Shown piece after piece: positions 47,025 to 58,482 of a stretch of 64,000 bases of DNA. The position numbers were made by a program, and so were the translations under genes. Each line of letters starts with the position of its first letter. Within the stretch, counting starts at the first letter, position 1. Origin of the DNA: Manihot esculenta (taxonomy: Eukaryota; Streptophyta; Magnoliopsida; Malpighiales; Euphorbiaceae); assembly GCF_001659605.2 (NCBI RefSeq), contig NC_035162.2, forward strand, positions 25,152,161 to 25,216,160, in the 5' to 3' direction. Under the pieces are notes generated by a model. It worked only from the letters and a program-made list of their open reading frames with translations, was not told the origin of the DNA and searched no databases.

Positions 47025-50000
47025 TTAAAAGAGATGAGGGTACTGCTGGAGCATAGACTCCCGTGTCTCCCAAGTGCATTCCTCCAAATTATGGTGGTTC
47101 CACAGGACTTTCACCATCGGGATTTCCTTGTTTCTTAGCTTTCTGATCTGGGTGTCTATGATCCGTACTGGCTGTTCAACATAGGTGAGATCCTCTTGGA
47201 CCTCCACATCAGGCTCACTAAGAACCTTGCTCGGATCTGACACAAACTTCCTCAACATCGAAACATGGAAAACCGGATGGATTCTTTCCATTGAAGCAGG
47301 TAAATCCAGCTTGTACGACACATTCCCAATCTTTTGCAAGATTTCAAAGGGTTCGATGTATCGTGGGGCTAGTTTACCTTTCTTCCCGAAGCGAACCACT
47401 CCTTTCATAGGAGACATCTTGAGCAATACCAGATCCCCCTCCTGAAACTCGACCTGCCTTCTGCGGATGTCTGCATAACTCTTCTGTCTGCTTGCAGCAG
47501 TCTTGATTCTTTCTCTGATTATGGGTACTACTCTACTGGTAATCTCAACTAGCTCAGGCCCTGCCAAGGCCTTTTCTCCCACTTCTTCCCAGCAAACCGG
47601 TGATCTGCACTTCCTCCCATACAAAGCTTCATATGGAGCCATCCCGATGCTAGCATGATGGCTGTTATTGTAGGCAAACTCCATCAAAGGTAGATACTGC
47701 CTCCAAGAACCGCCAAAGTCCAGCACACACATCCTGAGCATATCCTCTATGGTCTGGATGGTCCTTTCTGACTGTCCGTCCGTCTGTGGATGGAAAGCAG
47801 TACTGAAATCCAACCTAGTACCCATGGCGTTCTGCAGACTCCGCCAAAATCTGGAGGTGAACTGGGGCCCTCTATCTGACACTATCGAAACAGGAACCCC
47901 ATGCAGTCTGACGATCTCATCGACATACACCTGCGCCAACTTGTCCACAGAATAGCCACTCCTGACAGGGATGAAGTGAGCAGATTTAGTGAGTCTGTCC
48001 ACAATCACCCATATGGAGTCCAATCTGTTGGACGCCGCCGGTAACCCCACTACGAAGTCCATAGCTATATTTTCCCATTTCCATTCTGGAATAGGTAGCG
48101 GGTTAAGCATTCCAGCCGGCTTCTGATGTTCCAGCTTCACCCTCTGACACACTTCGCAGGCTGACACAAACTGTGCCTCTTCCTTCTTCATAGCTGGCCA
48201 CCAATAAACCTTCTTTAGATCTTGATACATCTTGGTGGCTCCGGGGTGAACGCTGTATTTTGCATTATGAGCTTCTCTCATAATGTCTCCTTTTAGCCTT
48301 ATGTCATCTGGTACACATAGTCTGCTCCCATAGCGGAGGATCCCCTTGCTGTCGAATCTGAACTCACTACCATTGCCTGACTGAACAGTCCTGGCAATCT
48401 TCACTAACTCCGGGTCCTCATGCTGCTTCTGAGCCACCTGCTCCAGAAACACGGGTGCCACTCTCATCTGGGCCACCAAGGTACCTGTACCAGACAACTC
48501 CATCTGTAGACCTTCCTCAATGAGCTTGTAAAACTCCTTCACCACTGGCCTCCTTTCTGCCGATATGTGGGATAAACTGCCGAGTGATTTCCGGCTTAAG
48601 GCGTCTGCCACAACATTCGCCTTACCCGGATGGTACTGAATCTTGCAATCATAGTCACTCAGCAGCTCCACCCATCTTCTCTGTCTCAGGTTCAAATCTC
48701 TTTGACTCAAGATGTACTGTAGGCTCTTATGATCCGTGAAGATCTCACATTTAACCCCATAGAGGTAGTGCCTCCACATCTTGAGTGCAAAGATTACTGC
48801 TGCCATCTCCAGGTCATGTGTGGGGTAATTCAACTCATGCTTCTTCAGCTGCCTAGAAGCATAAGCAATTACCCTCTCATTCTGCATTAATACACAACCT
48901 AGTCCCACACGGGACGCATCACAAAAGACTGTAAAGTTCTCATCACTAGATGGCAAAGCTAACACTGGTGCTGAAGTCAACCACTTCTTAAGCTCTTCAA
49001 AACTCTCTTCGCACTGGTCGGTCCACAGAAACTTCTGATTCTTCCTGGTTAGTCTGGTCAGAGGAGCTGCTATCTTTGAGAAGTCCTGAACGAACCTCCT
49101 GTAGTAACCTGCCAAACCCAAGAAACTTCTAATCTCCGTCACTGAAGTGGGTCTAGGCCAGTTAGCCACAGTTTCTGTCTTCTTGGGGTCCACCTCTATA
49201 CCATTTTCCGACACCACATGCCCCAAGAACGAAATGCTCCTCAGCCAGAACTCACACTTAGAGAACTTGGCATACAAGCCATGTTCCCTCAAGGTCTGCA
49301 GAACCAACCTCAGATGATGGGCATGCTCCTCTGCATTCCTAGAATACACTAAGATATCATCTATGAAGACAATAACAAAGTGGTACAGGTATTGGCTAAA
49401 TACTCTGTTCATGAGATCCATGAACGCTGCAGGGGCGTTGGTTAACCCAAACGGCATCACAAGGAACTCAAAATGCCCATATCTGGTCCTGAAAGCTGTC
49501 TTTGGCACATCTTCATCCCTTATCCTTAGCTGATGGTACCCCGATCTTAGATCTATTTTGGAGAAACAACCCGCTCCTGCTAGCTGGTCGAATAGATCAT
49601 CGATCCTTGGCAGAGGGTACCTATTTTTGGTAGTGACTTTGTTCAACTGCCTGTAGTCGATACAAAGTCTGAGGGATCCACCCTTCTTTCTCACAAACAA
49701 GACCGGAGCACCCCAAGGTGAGGTACTCTGTCGGATGAAGCCCTTTTCTACCAGCTCTTGCAACTGCTCTTTCAATTCCTTCAACTTGGCTGGGGCCATC
49801 CTGTAGGGAGGGATAGAGATCAGTCTAGTTCCAGGCACCAACTCTATCTCGAACTCTATCTCCCTAGCAGGTGGTAAATCTGGAAGCTCATCTGGAAAGA
49901 CATCCTGAAACTCTCTGACAACTGGCACCGAGGCTGGCTCCCTGACCTGACTACTAAGCTCTCTCACATGAGCTAAGTACCCCTGACATCCCTTCCTAAG

Positions 50001-50702
50001 CAACCTACGAGCCTGAAGAGCTGATATCAGACCTCTAGGTGTACCCCTTTTGTCTCCTCTGAAGACGACCTCTGACCCGTTCTGATCTCTGAACTTGATT
50101 ACCTTGTCCCTGCAGTCCAAGGTAGCACCATGGGTAGATAGCCAATCCATCCCTAGAATGACGTCAAAGTCTGTCAAATCTAGAACCACAAGGTCGGCGG
50201 AGAGGCATCTTCCCTCAACAAAAACTGGACTGTACTGGCAGATTGACACTGCCACTGATGGGTCACACTTGGGTCCACTGACCCATAGGGGACACTCTAA
50301 CCCAGAGACTATCAGACCCAACCTCTCGACGGCTCTCGGAGCAATAAATGAATGAGATGCACCCGGGTCCATTAAAGCATACACATCAGAACACCCAATG
50401 ACGAGATTACCTGACACCACGATGTTGGATGTGTTAGCCTCCTGCTGAGTCATGGTGAAGATCCTGGCTGGAGCTGATGGACCTTCACCTCGGGAACCAG
50501 AAGAAGAGGCTGCCCCTCTCCCTCTACCTCTGCCACTGCCCTGAGTTGTGGCTGGAGCTGCTGGCTGTGCCACACTACCAGAAGCTATCTGCTGGGGCTG
50601 GCCCATAAAAGGTGCTCTAGGACACTCCCGAGCCATGTGTCCCTCCTGTCCACATCTGAAACATGTATTAGTCCCAGCTCGACACACTCCCCTGTGCGGC
50701 CT
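47025..50702 (-). CDS. pol: Gypsy pol: protease, RT, RNase H, integrase, chromodomain-like tail
   Basis: An open frame of more than 1220 codons with no stop or frameshift. Counting from the Met at 50687: CCHC knuckle [14 protein letters not shown] at 9-22; protease DPGASHSF with Asp107; RT catalytic FIDD at 441-444; RNase H Asp590, Glu627, Asp652; integrase zinc ligands His807, His814, Cys844, Cys847 and catalytic Asp877, Asp938, Glu974; then a GPY/F-like module (here [11 protein letters not shown]) and a chromodomain-like C-terminus ending MLQQYPHLF. All key residues I can check are present. The frame is continuous with gag except for the TGA at 50703-50705, so the Met at 50687 is probably not a true start. 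The integrase and chromodomain tail suggest targeting to heterochromatin, as known for chromoviruses. Confidence 0.93.
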   Translation of the reverse strand, partial: RPHRGVCRAGTNTCFRCGQEGHMARECPRAPFMGQPQQIASGSVAQPAAPATTQGSGRGRGRGAASSSGSRGEGPSAPARIFTMTQQEANTSNIVVSGNLVIGCSDVYALMDPGASHSFIAPRAVERLGLIVSGLECPLWVSGPKCDPSVAVSICQYSPVFVEGRCLSADLVVLDLTDFDVILGMDWLSTHGATLDCRDKVIKFRDQNGSEVVFRGDKRGTPRGLISALQARRLLRKGCQGYLAHVRELSSQVREPASVPVVREFQDVFPDELPDLPPAREIEFEIELVPGTRLISIPPYRMAPAKLKELKEQLQELVEKGFIRQSTSPWGAPVLFVRKKGGSLRLCIDYRQLNKVTTKNRYPLPRIDDLFDQLAGAGCFSKIDLRSGYHQLRIRDEDVPKTAFRTRYGHFEFLVMPFGLTNAPAAFMDLMNRVFSQYLYHFVIVFIDDILVYSRNAEEHAHHLRLVLQTLREHGLYAKFSKCEFWLRSISFLGHVVSENGIEVDPKKTETVANWPRPTSVTEIRSFLGLAGYYRRFVQDFSKIAAPLTRLTRKNQKFLWTDQCEESFEELKKWLTSAPVLALPSSDENFTVFCDASRVGLGCVLMQNERVIAYASRQLKKHELNYPTHDLEMAAVIFALKMWRHYLYGVKCEIFTDHKSLQYILSQRDLNLRQRRWVELLSDYDCKIQYHPGKANVVADALSRKSLGSLSHISAERRPVVKEFYKLIEEGLQMELSGTGTLVAQMRVAPVFLEQVAQKQHEDPELVKIARTVQSGNGSEFRFDSKGILRYGSRLCVPDDIRLKGDIMREAHNAKYSVHPGATKMYQDLKKVYWWPAMKKEEAQFVSACEVCQRVKLEHQKPAGMLNPLPIPEWKWENIAMDFVVGLPAASNRLDSIWVIVDRLTKSAHFIPVRSGYSVDKLAQVYVDEIVRLHGVPVSIVSDRGPQFTSRFWRSLQNAMGTRLDFSTAFHPQTDGQSERTIQTIEDMLRMCVLDFGGSWRQYLPLMEFAYNNSHHASIGMAPYEALYGRKCRSPVCWEEVGEKALAGPELVEITSRVVPIIRERIKTAASRQKSYADIRRRQVEFQEGDLVLLKMSPMKGVVRFGKKGKLAPRYIEPFEILQKIGNVSYKLDLPASMERIHPVFHVSMLRKFVSDPSKVLSEPDVEVQEDLTYVEQPVRIIDTQIRKLRNKEIPMVKVLWNHHNLEECTWETRESMLQQYPHLF

Positions 50703-52004
50703 TCAACATCTCTGGCATTCTGTACCATCTGAGCCTGAGCTCGAGCCACTGCCAAATCCCAGACCGGATTTCAACTTATTCCAAAACTTATTCTTCTTCG
50801 GCTTCTTGGTGGTGTTATCCCACCTCTTCTTACTTGAGCTCTGAGAAGAGAGACCTGGCCCTCCTCTGCCTGGGGTCTTAACCCCTGAAGACTGGGTCAC
50901 TGACTGCTTCACTGACCCCTCAACTATAACACTTGCCTCCATCCTTCGAGCCATATCCACCACAATGTGGAAGCTTTCCCTCTCAACTGACTGAATCAAC
51001 GAGGAGTACCTAGAATGCAGCTTCATAACATATCTCTTGGCTTTCTTCATATCTGTATCTAGAGCTTGCCCTGAAAAAGGCAATAGCTCCAAGAATTTAT
51101 CTGTGAACTCCTCTACGCTCATGTGCTCTGTCTGCCTCAGTTGCTCAAACTCAATCATCTTCAGTTCTCTGGAACTGTCTGGAAAAGCCCATCCCGCGAA
51201 CTCATTCGCAAATTCTTCCCATGTCATGCCGTCTAGTCTCGGGTCCACATAACACTTGAACCATTCCCGTGCCTTCTTGCACTTTAAAGTGAACCCTGCC
51301 ATTTGAATGGCCCTGCTATCATTCGCCCCTAGCTCATCATTTATTGTCTTTACTACTCTCAAATACTCAAAGGGGTCATCCCCTGACTTGTATTTGGGAG
51401 CATCCAGCTTAAGGTAATCTGTCATCTTTACTTTGCTCCCATCGGCTGAGCTAGGTCTGGGAGGTTGAGTAACTGGGGCTGCTGGTTCTGTAGGTGGTGG
51501 AGGTGGGGGTGCAGCATTCCCCGAGGTGGGGTTTGCCGGGTTTGGATAGAAGGGTGAGGGTGGATAAGCTGGGTACTGTGTGTAAGGTGGATAGAAAGGT
51601 GGATAAGGCATGTAGGTAGGATAGGGGTTAAAGCTGGAATAATCCGACGTACCTCCCATCGGATACCCTGAACCCTGTGGAAAGGGTGGATAATGGGGTG
51701 GAAAACCATACCCCGAGGCCTGAACGCCTCCCTGAGACTCCCCTGTCCCCTCTTCCTCCATGCTCACATCCAGGTTCCCATCCCTCCTCTGATCCTCTTC
51801 CATAACCTCCCTCACATCTGAAGAACTTCCTCCTCTATCTGTCCCCCTTCTGCTAGCATCAAAAGACCTTCTAGGGTCCCTTGACACTCTTTCTCTGTTT
51901 GCTCTACATGACATTGCCCTAGGCAATGTAGGAGGACGGGCGCTTGTGCCCTCATCCTCAGGTGGTACTCCAGTCAATCTTGCAGATCGACGGGTTCCTC
52001 TCAT
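50703..52004 (-). CDS. gag: Gypsy gag, element 2 (ends at an in-frame TGA)
   Basis: Starts MRGTRRSARLTGVPPEDEG, as in element 1. Tyr/Pro-rich segment, gag domain (YLKLDAPKYKSGDDPFEYL, REWFKCYVDPRLDG, FTDKFLELLPFSG), basic linker KKPKKNKFWNK, then ECQRC followed by TGA (50705-50703). In element 1 the equivalent region continues into the zinc knuckle, so this stop truncates gag just before the knuckle and uncouples it from pol. CGA to TGA at a CpG would explain it. Readthrough or an alternative product cannot be judged from sequence. Confidence 0.9.
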   Translation of the reverse strand: MRGTRRSARLTGVPPEDEGTSARPPTLPRAMSCRANRERVSRDPRRSFDASRRGTDRGGSSSDVREVMEEDQRRDGNLDVSMEEEGTGESQGGVQASGYGFPPHYPPFPQGSGYPMGGTSDYSSFNPYPTYMPYPPFYPPYTQYPAYPPSPFYPNPANPTSGNAAPPPPPPTEPAAPVTQPPRPSSADGSKVKMTDYLKLDAPKYKSGDDPFEYLRVVKTINDELGANDSRAIQMAGFTLKCKKAREWFKCYVDPRLDGMTWEEFANEFAGWAFPDSSRELKMIEFEQLRQTEHMSVEEFTDKFLELLPFSGQALDTDMKKAKRYVMKLHSRYSSLIQSVERESFHIVVDMARRMEASVIVEGSVKQSVTQSSGVKTPGRGGPGLSSQSSSKKRWDNTTKKPKKNKFWNKLKSGLGFGSGSSSGSDGTECQRC

Positions 52005-52247
52005 CCTGTTTTCTGAAAAACAGTACACATCATACAAACATTAGCATCATATGGTTCATGTGGGCACACATGAACCCTCATCACATATACATCATTCATA
52101 TCATAGCATCAATGCACATGTATATAATCGTGGCATTACACATCATCATACAAGACAGGACTCCACATCCTATCCTAGTGGACATGATCTTTCCTATTGT
52201 GCTTGACCTTCTAGAACATCTATGAGCCCGACACTCTAGGTCCGATC

Positions 52248-52439
52248 TGATACGGATCCAATAGGACAAATTTCTAACAATGGTGTGGAGCAAACTTATA
52301 TCATTCCAATGGATCCAAGAGTAGTTCAAAATCATATTCATATAATCCATATATATATGGATTATATGAATATGATTTTGAACTACTCTTGGATCCATTG
52401 GAATGATATAAGTTTGCTCCACACCATTGTTAGAAAAAC
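52248..52439. repeat. Foldback of LTR-start sequence at the 3' end of copy 3
   Basis: 52271-52353 and 52354-52436 are perfect 83-bp inverted repeats meeting at CCATATA/TATATGG. The outer 23 bp (52248-52270) begin TGATACGGATCC, the LTR start in plus orientation. Three bases (AAC, inverse of the GTT that follows a 5' LTR) join it to the complete 3' LTR. The element therefore ends with the same sequence at both termini. Confidence 0.95.
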
Positions 52440-53239
52440 TGACGCGGAACCCTATGGCACAAGCCTTAAACCCACACGCACAAGTAGATGACGGAATCCA
52501 AAGATCTGATAAACCCACCTCCTATGGCACCCCAAACTTAGAGAAGCTGAAACACCAATGATCGAAGGATTTAGATGAGAATCCGACAAACGCCACAACG
52601 AATAGTTGATAAGTTAGCCAAGATTCCTGGTGCAATTGATGAAAGCAAATCCTCACTCTCACTCAAAGCAATACACGCCAAAGGCATGAAAGAAATTCTG
52701 AAAAGTTTGATTAAAAGCTGCCTCTTACAATTGTTTCTTATCCTTATATAGTAAGGAGAAAAACAAATAAAACCCTAAGACACTCTTCTTGGGCCTGACT
52801 TAAACACATAAGACCCAAGCCTAATCACACACTAAAATAACACATAGGTATTAAAATATAAGCCCACAACATGGCCCAACACTCTAAAACTTAAAAGATA
52901 AAATATGGCCAGAATACAAGCCCAAACAAAACTAAAATAAAACAAGTGTTTAAATAATAAAACTAGCAAGCCCATCATAACAAAGTTGAATCTTCACAAA
53001 AGCCTTACTTGATCTTCACTTTAGGCTTTCCTTTATGTAGTTTTAGCCCATAGGTTTGATTAGGCTCCCTCAGCCTATGATTGCAAGTGTTGCACCAAAT
53101 CTGTCCCATATGAATTAAAGCACGCTCCAAATATATATGGATTATATGAATATGATTTTGAACTACTCTTGGATCCATTGGAATGATATAAGTTTGCTCC
53201 ACACCATTGTTAGAAATTTGTCCTATTGGATCCGTATCA
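52440..53239 (-). repeat. Copy 3, 3' LTR
   Basis: 800 bp, TGACGCGGAACC...CCGTATCA on the plus strand, homologous to 20207-21005. It contains the last 235 bp of the protease ORF. Confidence 0.93.
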
Positions 53240-54423
53240 TTCCCTCTTTCTTTAGAAAAGATTCGTCCTCGAATCTTGCTGATATTTATGTCAAGAAGGA
53301 AAGTTTTAGGCACCCATGTATCTTCAAAGACCTCCTTTTGAATAGGTGGAAATAGTATAAAACTTTCATCATGGATGTTTTCATCAACAACCTGCACATC
53401 AAGAACAAATGAACTAGACATAAAAATATTAGTCATAGAAATATCATGTGGATGTGACCCATTCTCCTCTACAACTTCCAAAACAATCTTATTCACCTCC
53501 TCCACCTCATCAATCATGTGCTCCCCATGTCCACCATCATTCACAACCTCTTCTATAAGCTCATTAATGGAATTTTCAAGAACAACTATATTAGATGATT
53601 GCATTACAACTTCCTCTTCAATTTGAATCTCTATGGAAGTTGACATTGGAACTTTAGCCTCTTCTTTCTCCTTTTCTTTCTCCATCTTCCCTCCTTGAAC
53701 TAGTCTTGATTCTTTTCTAGCCTCGTTACCCTCAAACTCACTCTTTTCTCTCATTTTTTCCACAGAACTCAAGCTCTCACTCACCTTTGTAGCCAAGGCC
53801 GAAGCCTCCCTCTCCCTCTCCAGCATTTTTATGTGATCGTCATATACCTCTTGAGGTGATAAAGGAGCGAGTATAAGCTTCTGTCCTTCATGAGTGAAGG
53901 AGTACTTGTTATTGAGCCCATCATGTTGCACCTTTCTATCATATTGCCACGGCCTACCCAACAATATATGGCTTGCCTGCATAGGTACCACATCGTACAA
54001 GATCTCATCCTTATACCTACCAATAGAAAATGGTATAACCACCTGGCGTGTAACTCTGACCTCACCACAGTCGTTCAACCATTGCAATCTGTATGGCTTA
54101 GGGTGTTTAATAGAAGCCAAGCCCAATTTCTCCACCATATACACACTAGCCACATTTGCACAACTACCTCCATCAATAATGACAGTACACACTTTTCCAT
54201 TAACCAAACACCTAGTGTGAAATATGTTTTCCCGCTGTTTCAGGCTTTCTTCCTTAACCTGCATATTCAGAGCACGCCTAGCAACAAGCATCTCACAATG
54301 TGCAGCAAGCAACACATTATTAACAAACACATCCGAATCATCACAGTCATTATTGCAATTATGAGTTCTTTGAGGTATTCTTGTAGAAGTGGACGCTGGT
54401 GAGACATTCTGATCTTTACTCAT
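53005..54423 (-). CDS. Intact aspartic-protease-only ORF (copy 3)
   Basis: Single open frame of 472 codons from MSKDQNVSPASTS; the A-run that is frameshifted in copies 1 and 2 has the in-frame length here. Retropepsin active site VIIDGGSCANVAS (Asp84), HILLGRPWQYDRK (about 152-164), then an Arg/Glu/Lys-rich region (EREREAS...KMEKEKEKEEAK), an acidic middle, and a C-terminus encoded within the LTR. No gag, zinc knuckle, RT, RNase H or integrase is present. The protease matches the protease segment of plant Ty3-gypsy polyproteins, so it may be a remnant of a larger polyprotein or a product kept for helping or hijacking a partner element. Whether it is translated is unknown. Confidence 0.85.
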   Translation of the reverse strand: MSKDQNVSPASTSTRIPQRTHNCNNDCDDSDVFVNNVLLAAHCEMLVARRALNMQVKEESLKQRENIFHTRCLVNGKVCTVIIDGGSCANVASVYMVEKLGLASIKHPKPYRLQWLNDCGEVRVTRQVVIPFSIGRYKDEILYDVVPMQASHILLGRPWQYDRKVQHDGLNNKYSFTHEGQKLILAPLSPQEVYDDHIKMLEREREASALATKVSESLSSVEKMREKSEFEGNEARKESRLVQGGKMEKEKEKEEAKVPMSTSIEIQIEEEVVMQSSNIVVLENSINELIEEVVNDGGHGEHMIDEVEEVNKIVLEVVEENGSHPHDISMTNIFMSSSFVLDVQVVDENIHDESFILFPPIQKEVFEDTWVPKTFLLDINISKIRGRIFSKERGNDTDPIGQISNNGVEQTYIIPMDPRVVQNHIHIIHIYLERALIHMGQIWCNTCNHRLREPNQTYGLKLHKGKPKVKIK

Positions 54424-55356
54424 CCTACCTTTAATCAACAAAGAACAAAGAGAACTAGCAAATATTGTGTTAGAAAAGAAAGAACTCAAGTGTTTGCACA
54501 CTTACCACTCTTTTGCTGATTCTTCAATTGCACTTCAGAAACTAAGGTCAACCAACTAACCACAAGGTGCGTTTAATGAAACAAAAAAAAGAAAACCTAA
54601 AGAAAGAACGAAGAGCGCAAAAACTAGAAAGAAGACACTGACAATTTGGAAAGTAACACACGAACTAGGTTTTGTGCTACTTGAAAATATCACCTAGAGT
54701 ATAGACCCAAGCAAACAATACTCCAGCAATGTCAAGGAAGCAAAAGCAAGTTTAAATCAAAAAAGAAACTTTGAATTCAAATAAAAACGAACCTGGACAA
54801 AAGTTTGAAATTAATTCACTTCAAAGCAAATTAAATATGGATCTAATTAAATCTACCCAAAAAGGAAAGTATCAAAACACTGCAAATAGAATCAGAAAAA
54901 AAAAATGTAAATTTCTCTCAGATCAGAGACATGGACGAAAATTCTGGTGTTAAAAGAAGGATTTGACATCAAATCAATGTAGATGCAATTGCCTTAAATG
55001 TGCACTTTAGGCAATAGGCAGAATTTCTTTTATCTCATAATCTGGATTCAACCCAATTCAAAATTCAAAATTCAAAATTGATTCCTATAATTTACTGCAA
55101 TCAATTGAAATAGATAAGGCAATATGGACGAAAAAGGAAGTATATCACAATTTCGGCCAGATCAAGGTAAATAAGGCAAAGGCGATTTTTTTTTTTTTTT
55201 GGCTTTCAATTTTTTTTTTTTTATTAATAATCAAGAAGGTGCAGCCATGGATACAAAAGCTTTCACCGAAATCAACAAGAAAGACAAAGGAAAGCTCAAA
55301 AACCCTAGATCCTAAGATAAATAAGAATTTACCTCACTTTTGGCTCTGATACCAAC

Positions 55357-56156
55357 TGACGCGGAACCCTATGGCACAAGCCTTAAACCCACACGCACAA
55401 GTAGATGACGGAATCCAAAGATCTGATAAACCCACCTCCTATGGCACCCCAAACTTAGAGAAGCTGAAACACCAATGATCGAAGGATTTAGATGAGAATC
55501 CGACAAACGCCACAACGAATAGTTGATAAGTTAGCCAAGATTCCTGGTGCAATTGATGAAAGCAAATCCTCACTCTCACTCAAAGCAATACGCGCCAAAG
55601 GCATGAAAGAAATTCTGAAAAGTTTGATTAAAAGCTGCCTCTTACAATTGTTTCTTATCCTTATATAGTAAGGAGAAAAACAAATAAAACCCTAAGACAC
55701 TCTTCTTGGGCCTGACTTAAACACATAAGACCCAAGCCTAATCACACACTAAAATAACACATAGGTATTAAAATATAAGCCCACAACATGGCCCAACACT
55801 CTAAAACTTAAAAGATAAAATATGGCCAGAATACAAGCCCAAACAAAACTAAAATAAAACAAGTGTTTAAATAATAAAACTAGCAAGCCCATCATAACAA
55901 AGTTGAATCTTCACAAAAGCCTTACTTGATCTTCACTTTAGGCTTTCCTTTATGTAGTTTTAGCCCATAGGTTTGATTAGGCTCCCTCAGCCTATGATTG
56001 CAAGTGTTGCACCAAATCTGTCCCATATGAATTAAAGCACGCTCCAAATATATATGGATTATATGAATATGATTTTGAACTACTCTTGGATCCATTGGAA
56101 TGATATAAGTTTGCTCCACACCATTGTTAGAAATTTGTCCTATTGGATCCGTATCA
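55357..56156 (-). repeat. Copy 3, 5' LTR
   Basis: 800 bp, TGACGCGG...CGTATCA, directly adjoining the CGATC duplication. The primer site (inverse of TGGTATCAGAGC) is 55343-55354. Confidence 0.93.
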
Positions 56157-56174
56157 CGATCCTATGAACCTAGG

Positions 56175-56186
56175 GCTCTGATACCA
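56175..56186 (-). promoter_or_regulatory. Primer binding site of gypsy element 2
   Basis: GCTCTGATACCA on the plus strand, 3 nt from the 5' LTR; complementary to initiator tRNA-Met. The foreign element inserted between this site and gag. Confidence 0.9.
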
Positions 56187-56189
56187 TTC

Positions 56190-58482
56190 TGTAACGACCC
56201 GAAATTCGGACCGCTACCGGCACTAGGATCCAGGTCGACTTAAGGCCGCCGGGACCCGTAGCAAGCCAAACATACATCCTGAAAACCTGTTTAATCCCAT
56301 ACATGATCAAGAAAATACATAAAAATTTGAAACTTTTCTTTCGTACATCCAACTCAACCTGAACATGCACAGCACATAGCTATAATCATAATCATGATCC
56401 CTCTGTGGGATCTCATCAATGCCCCAATGGGCGATACATCATAAGATGAGTTGGCTTTCATGAACATAATAAAACATTTTTGATCATGTAATAAAAGGGA
56501 TACCTCATACACAATGTCAAGCACAATATCTAATCCTCAATATCATTACATGACTGAAACTGTACTTTTACATAACATTAATACATCTATCATGTCCACA
56601 CTAACTATTACATACACGTGACTTCATTACTCTTGTAAACCTCCTGGTCTACCCTGTACCTGCAAATTCTGGGGAAATTGGGAGAGGGGTGAGCTACTAG
56701 AGCCCAGTGAGCAGAATAATAAAACACTTAAAACATATGATAACATGAAATGCATCACATCACAGCTAATCACATCAAGGATGAACTTGTCACCAATAGC
56801 CCTCTACATGGTCCAACTGTGCCAGAACGTAGAATGGGTCCTGGTCTTTCCCTTACATATCATAACATAACAGTGTCCAACTGTGCCAGAACGTAGAATG
56901 GGTCCTGGTCTTTCCCTTACATAGTGCCAGCGAACGTAGAATGGGTCCCACTGGTCTTACTTTCCGTACCGTACATATCATATCGTCATATCATAGATCG
57001 AGGGCTATGGATCATTCAATATTCATCCACATCAACATCAAAATGTGCAATGCAACATATTCGTGAATTCTAATGCAAGCAACCTAATTCATCACATGGC
57101 ATTCATGATGCATGAACAATGCTCAAAACTTTGAAATTTATTTACTTTAAACGTAAAGGTTTATTCCACTCACCTCTGGATAGCTCTGACCAGACACTGG
57201 GGCAACAGACTCACTACGGGGGTCCTCGGTTCCTCGGGTCCGAACCTACACAGGTGGACTCAAATGAGGGACCAAACATACCTAAACATAACTCTAAACT
57301 ATTCCCCAAAAACCCCCTAAAACATCATGGAATAATCATAGAAAGACATGCAAGAAAGGGCTGGACAGGGCACTTTCGGCGGCAGGTTCGGCGGCCGAAA
57401 GTCCCTCCAGAGCCGAAAGTCAGGTAGGTTCGGCGGCACCTTCGGCGGCCGAAACTCCCAGACAGAGGCGAAACTCATGCATGTTCGGCGGCACTTTCGG
57501 CGGCCGAAACTCCCAAACAGAGACGAAAGTCTCCTTTCGGGGCAAGATTCGGCAGCCGAAGGCTGCCTCCACAAGCATGTTCAGCGGCCGAAAGTTCCTT
57601 CGGCTGCCGAACCTGGTTTCTCCCAGAATGGCAGAAACTCAGCTCCCCTATGTATTTATGCCTCCACTCTCATCCAAACATGCATAAACCTATTCTACAA
57701 CACTCATACACAAGCATACAAGTTCCTAGGGGCATCAACTAGCTAAAACCCCATCTATAACACATCAAACATACATTTGCAAGCCACATTGATCAAAATC
57801 ACATCAAAAACCCATAAGCTCAACCTAAGCTATACATGCATTTTCTACCCCTTGAACTTGCATAAAACTTGCTTAAAACATAATATAAGCTAGAGATTGA
57901 CTCTTACCTCTTGAAGATCGAGGGTAGAGGCGATCTAACTGGGAGTTGGAAGAGATTTGAGTTCTTGAACCTCAAAGCTCCAAAACTTGCTCAAAACTCG
58001 GAAATCTTCAAAACAAAATGAAAACTAGTGAAAAACTCGAAAGATCTGAGGGAAAAGACTCAAGATCGGTGAGGGGTGGCGGAGGACTCACCTTGGCCGG
58101 AAATGGGGAAAAAGCTCGCCCATTTTCGGCTAAGGGACCCTTTTATAGTGGCTGGCCAGGCCACGTTCGGGGGCCGAACGTGCCTCCGCATGCATGCCAT
58201 GTTCGGCGGCCGAACTTGAGGTTCGGCGGCCGAACCTGGACTTCCCTCACTTATGCTTTCGGGGGCCTAAAGGCGCTCCCGAAGGCATGCATGTTCGGCG
58301 GCCGAACCTGAGTTTTCCTTCAAGGTTGTTTTTATGCAAAAACTCATTTCCTTTTTACTTAAAATCATCAAAACCTTAAAACATTTTATGAAAACATGGC
58401 TCTACCCTACTAGAGGCTTCCGACATCTGAGATTCCACCGGACGGTAGGAATTCTGATACTGGAGTCTAGCCGGGTATTACA
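56190..58482 (-). repeat. Gypsy element 2, 5' LTR
   Basis: 2293 bp, TGTAACGACCCG...GGGTATTACA. Inverted TATA at 58140-58147; palindrome clusters at 57373-57612 and 58165-58306. Nearly the same as the 3' LTR apart from substitutions and one fewer palindrome pair near 58290. Confidence 0.94.

Larger units (their letters stand above)
52248..56156 (-). mobile_element. Protease-only LTR element, copy 3, with terminal foldback
   Basis: Flanked by perfect CGATC duplications (52243-52247 and 56157-56161). In sense order: 5' LTR 56156-55357, primer site 55354-55343, ORF 54423-53005, 3' LTR 53239-52440, then 3 nt (GTT) and a foldback made of the element's own LTR start (52439-52248). The two LTRs are 800 bp each and nearly identical (one difference noticed: CACGCC versus CGCGCC near 52677/55592), so this insertion is young. 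It lies in the leader of gypsy element 2. Confidence 0.94.
44576..58482 (-). mobile_element. Full-length Tekay/Del-like Ty3-gypsy element 2
   Basis: Minus-strand element. 3' LTR 44576-46912, polypurine tract 46913-46925, pol 47025-50702, gag 50703-52004, primer site 56175-56186, 5' LTR 56190-58482. Flanks are CCTCC and CGTCC, a 5-bp duplication with one mismatch. A protease-only element is inserted between the primer site and gag (52248-56156). The coding region is nearly intact, with one stop within gag-pol. Confidence 0.94.
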
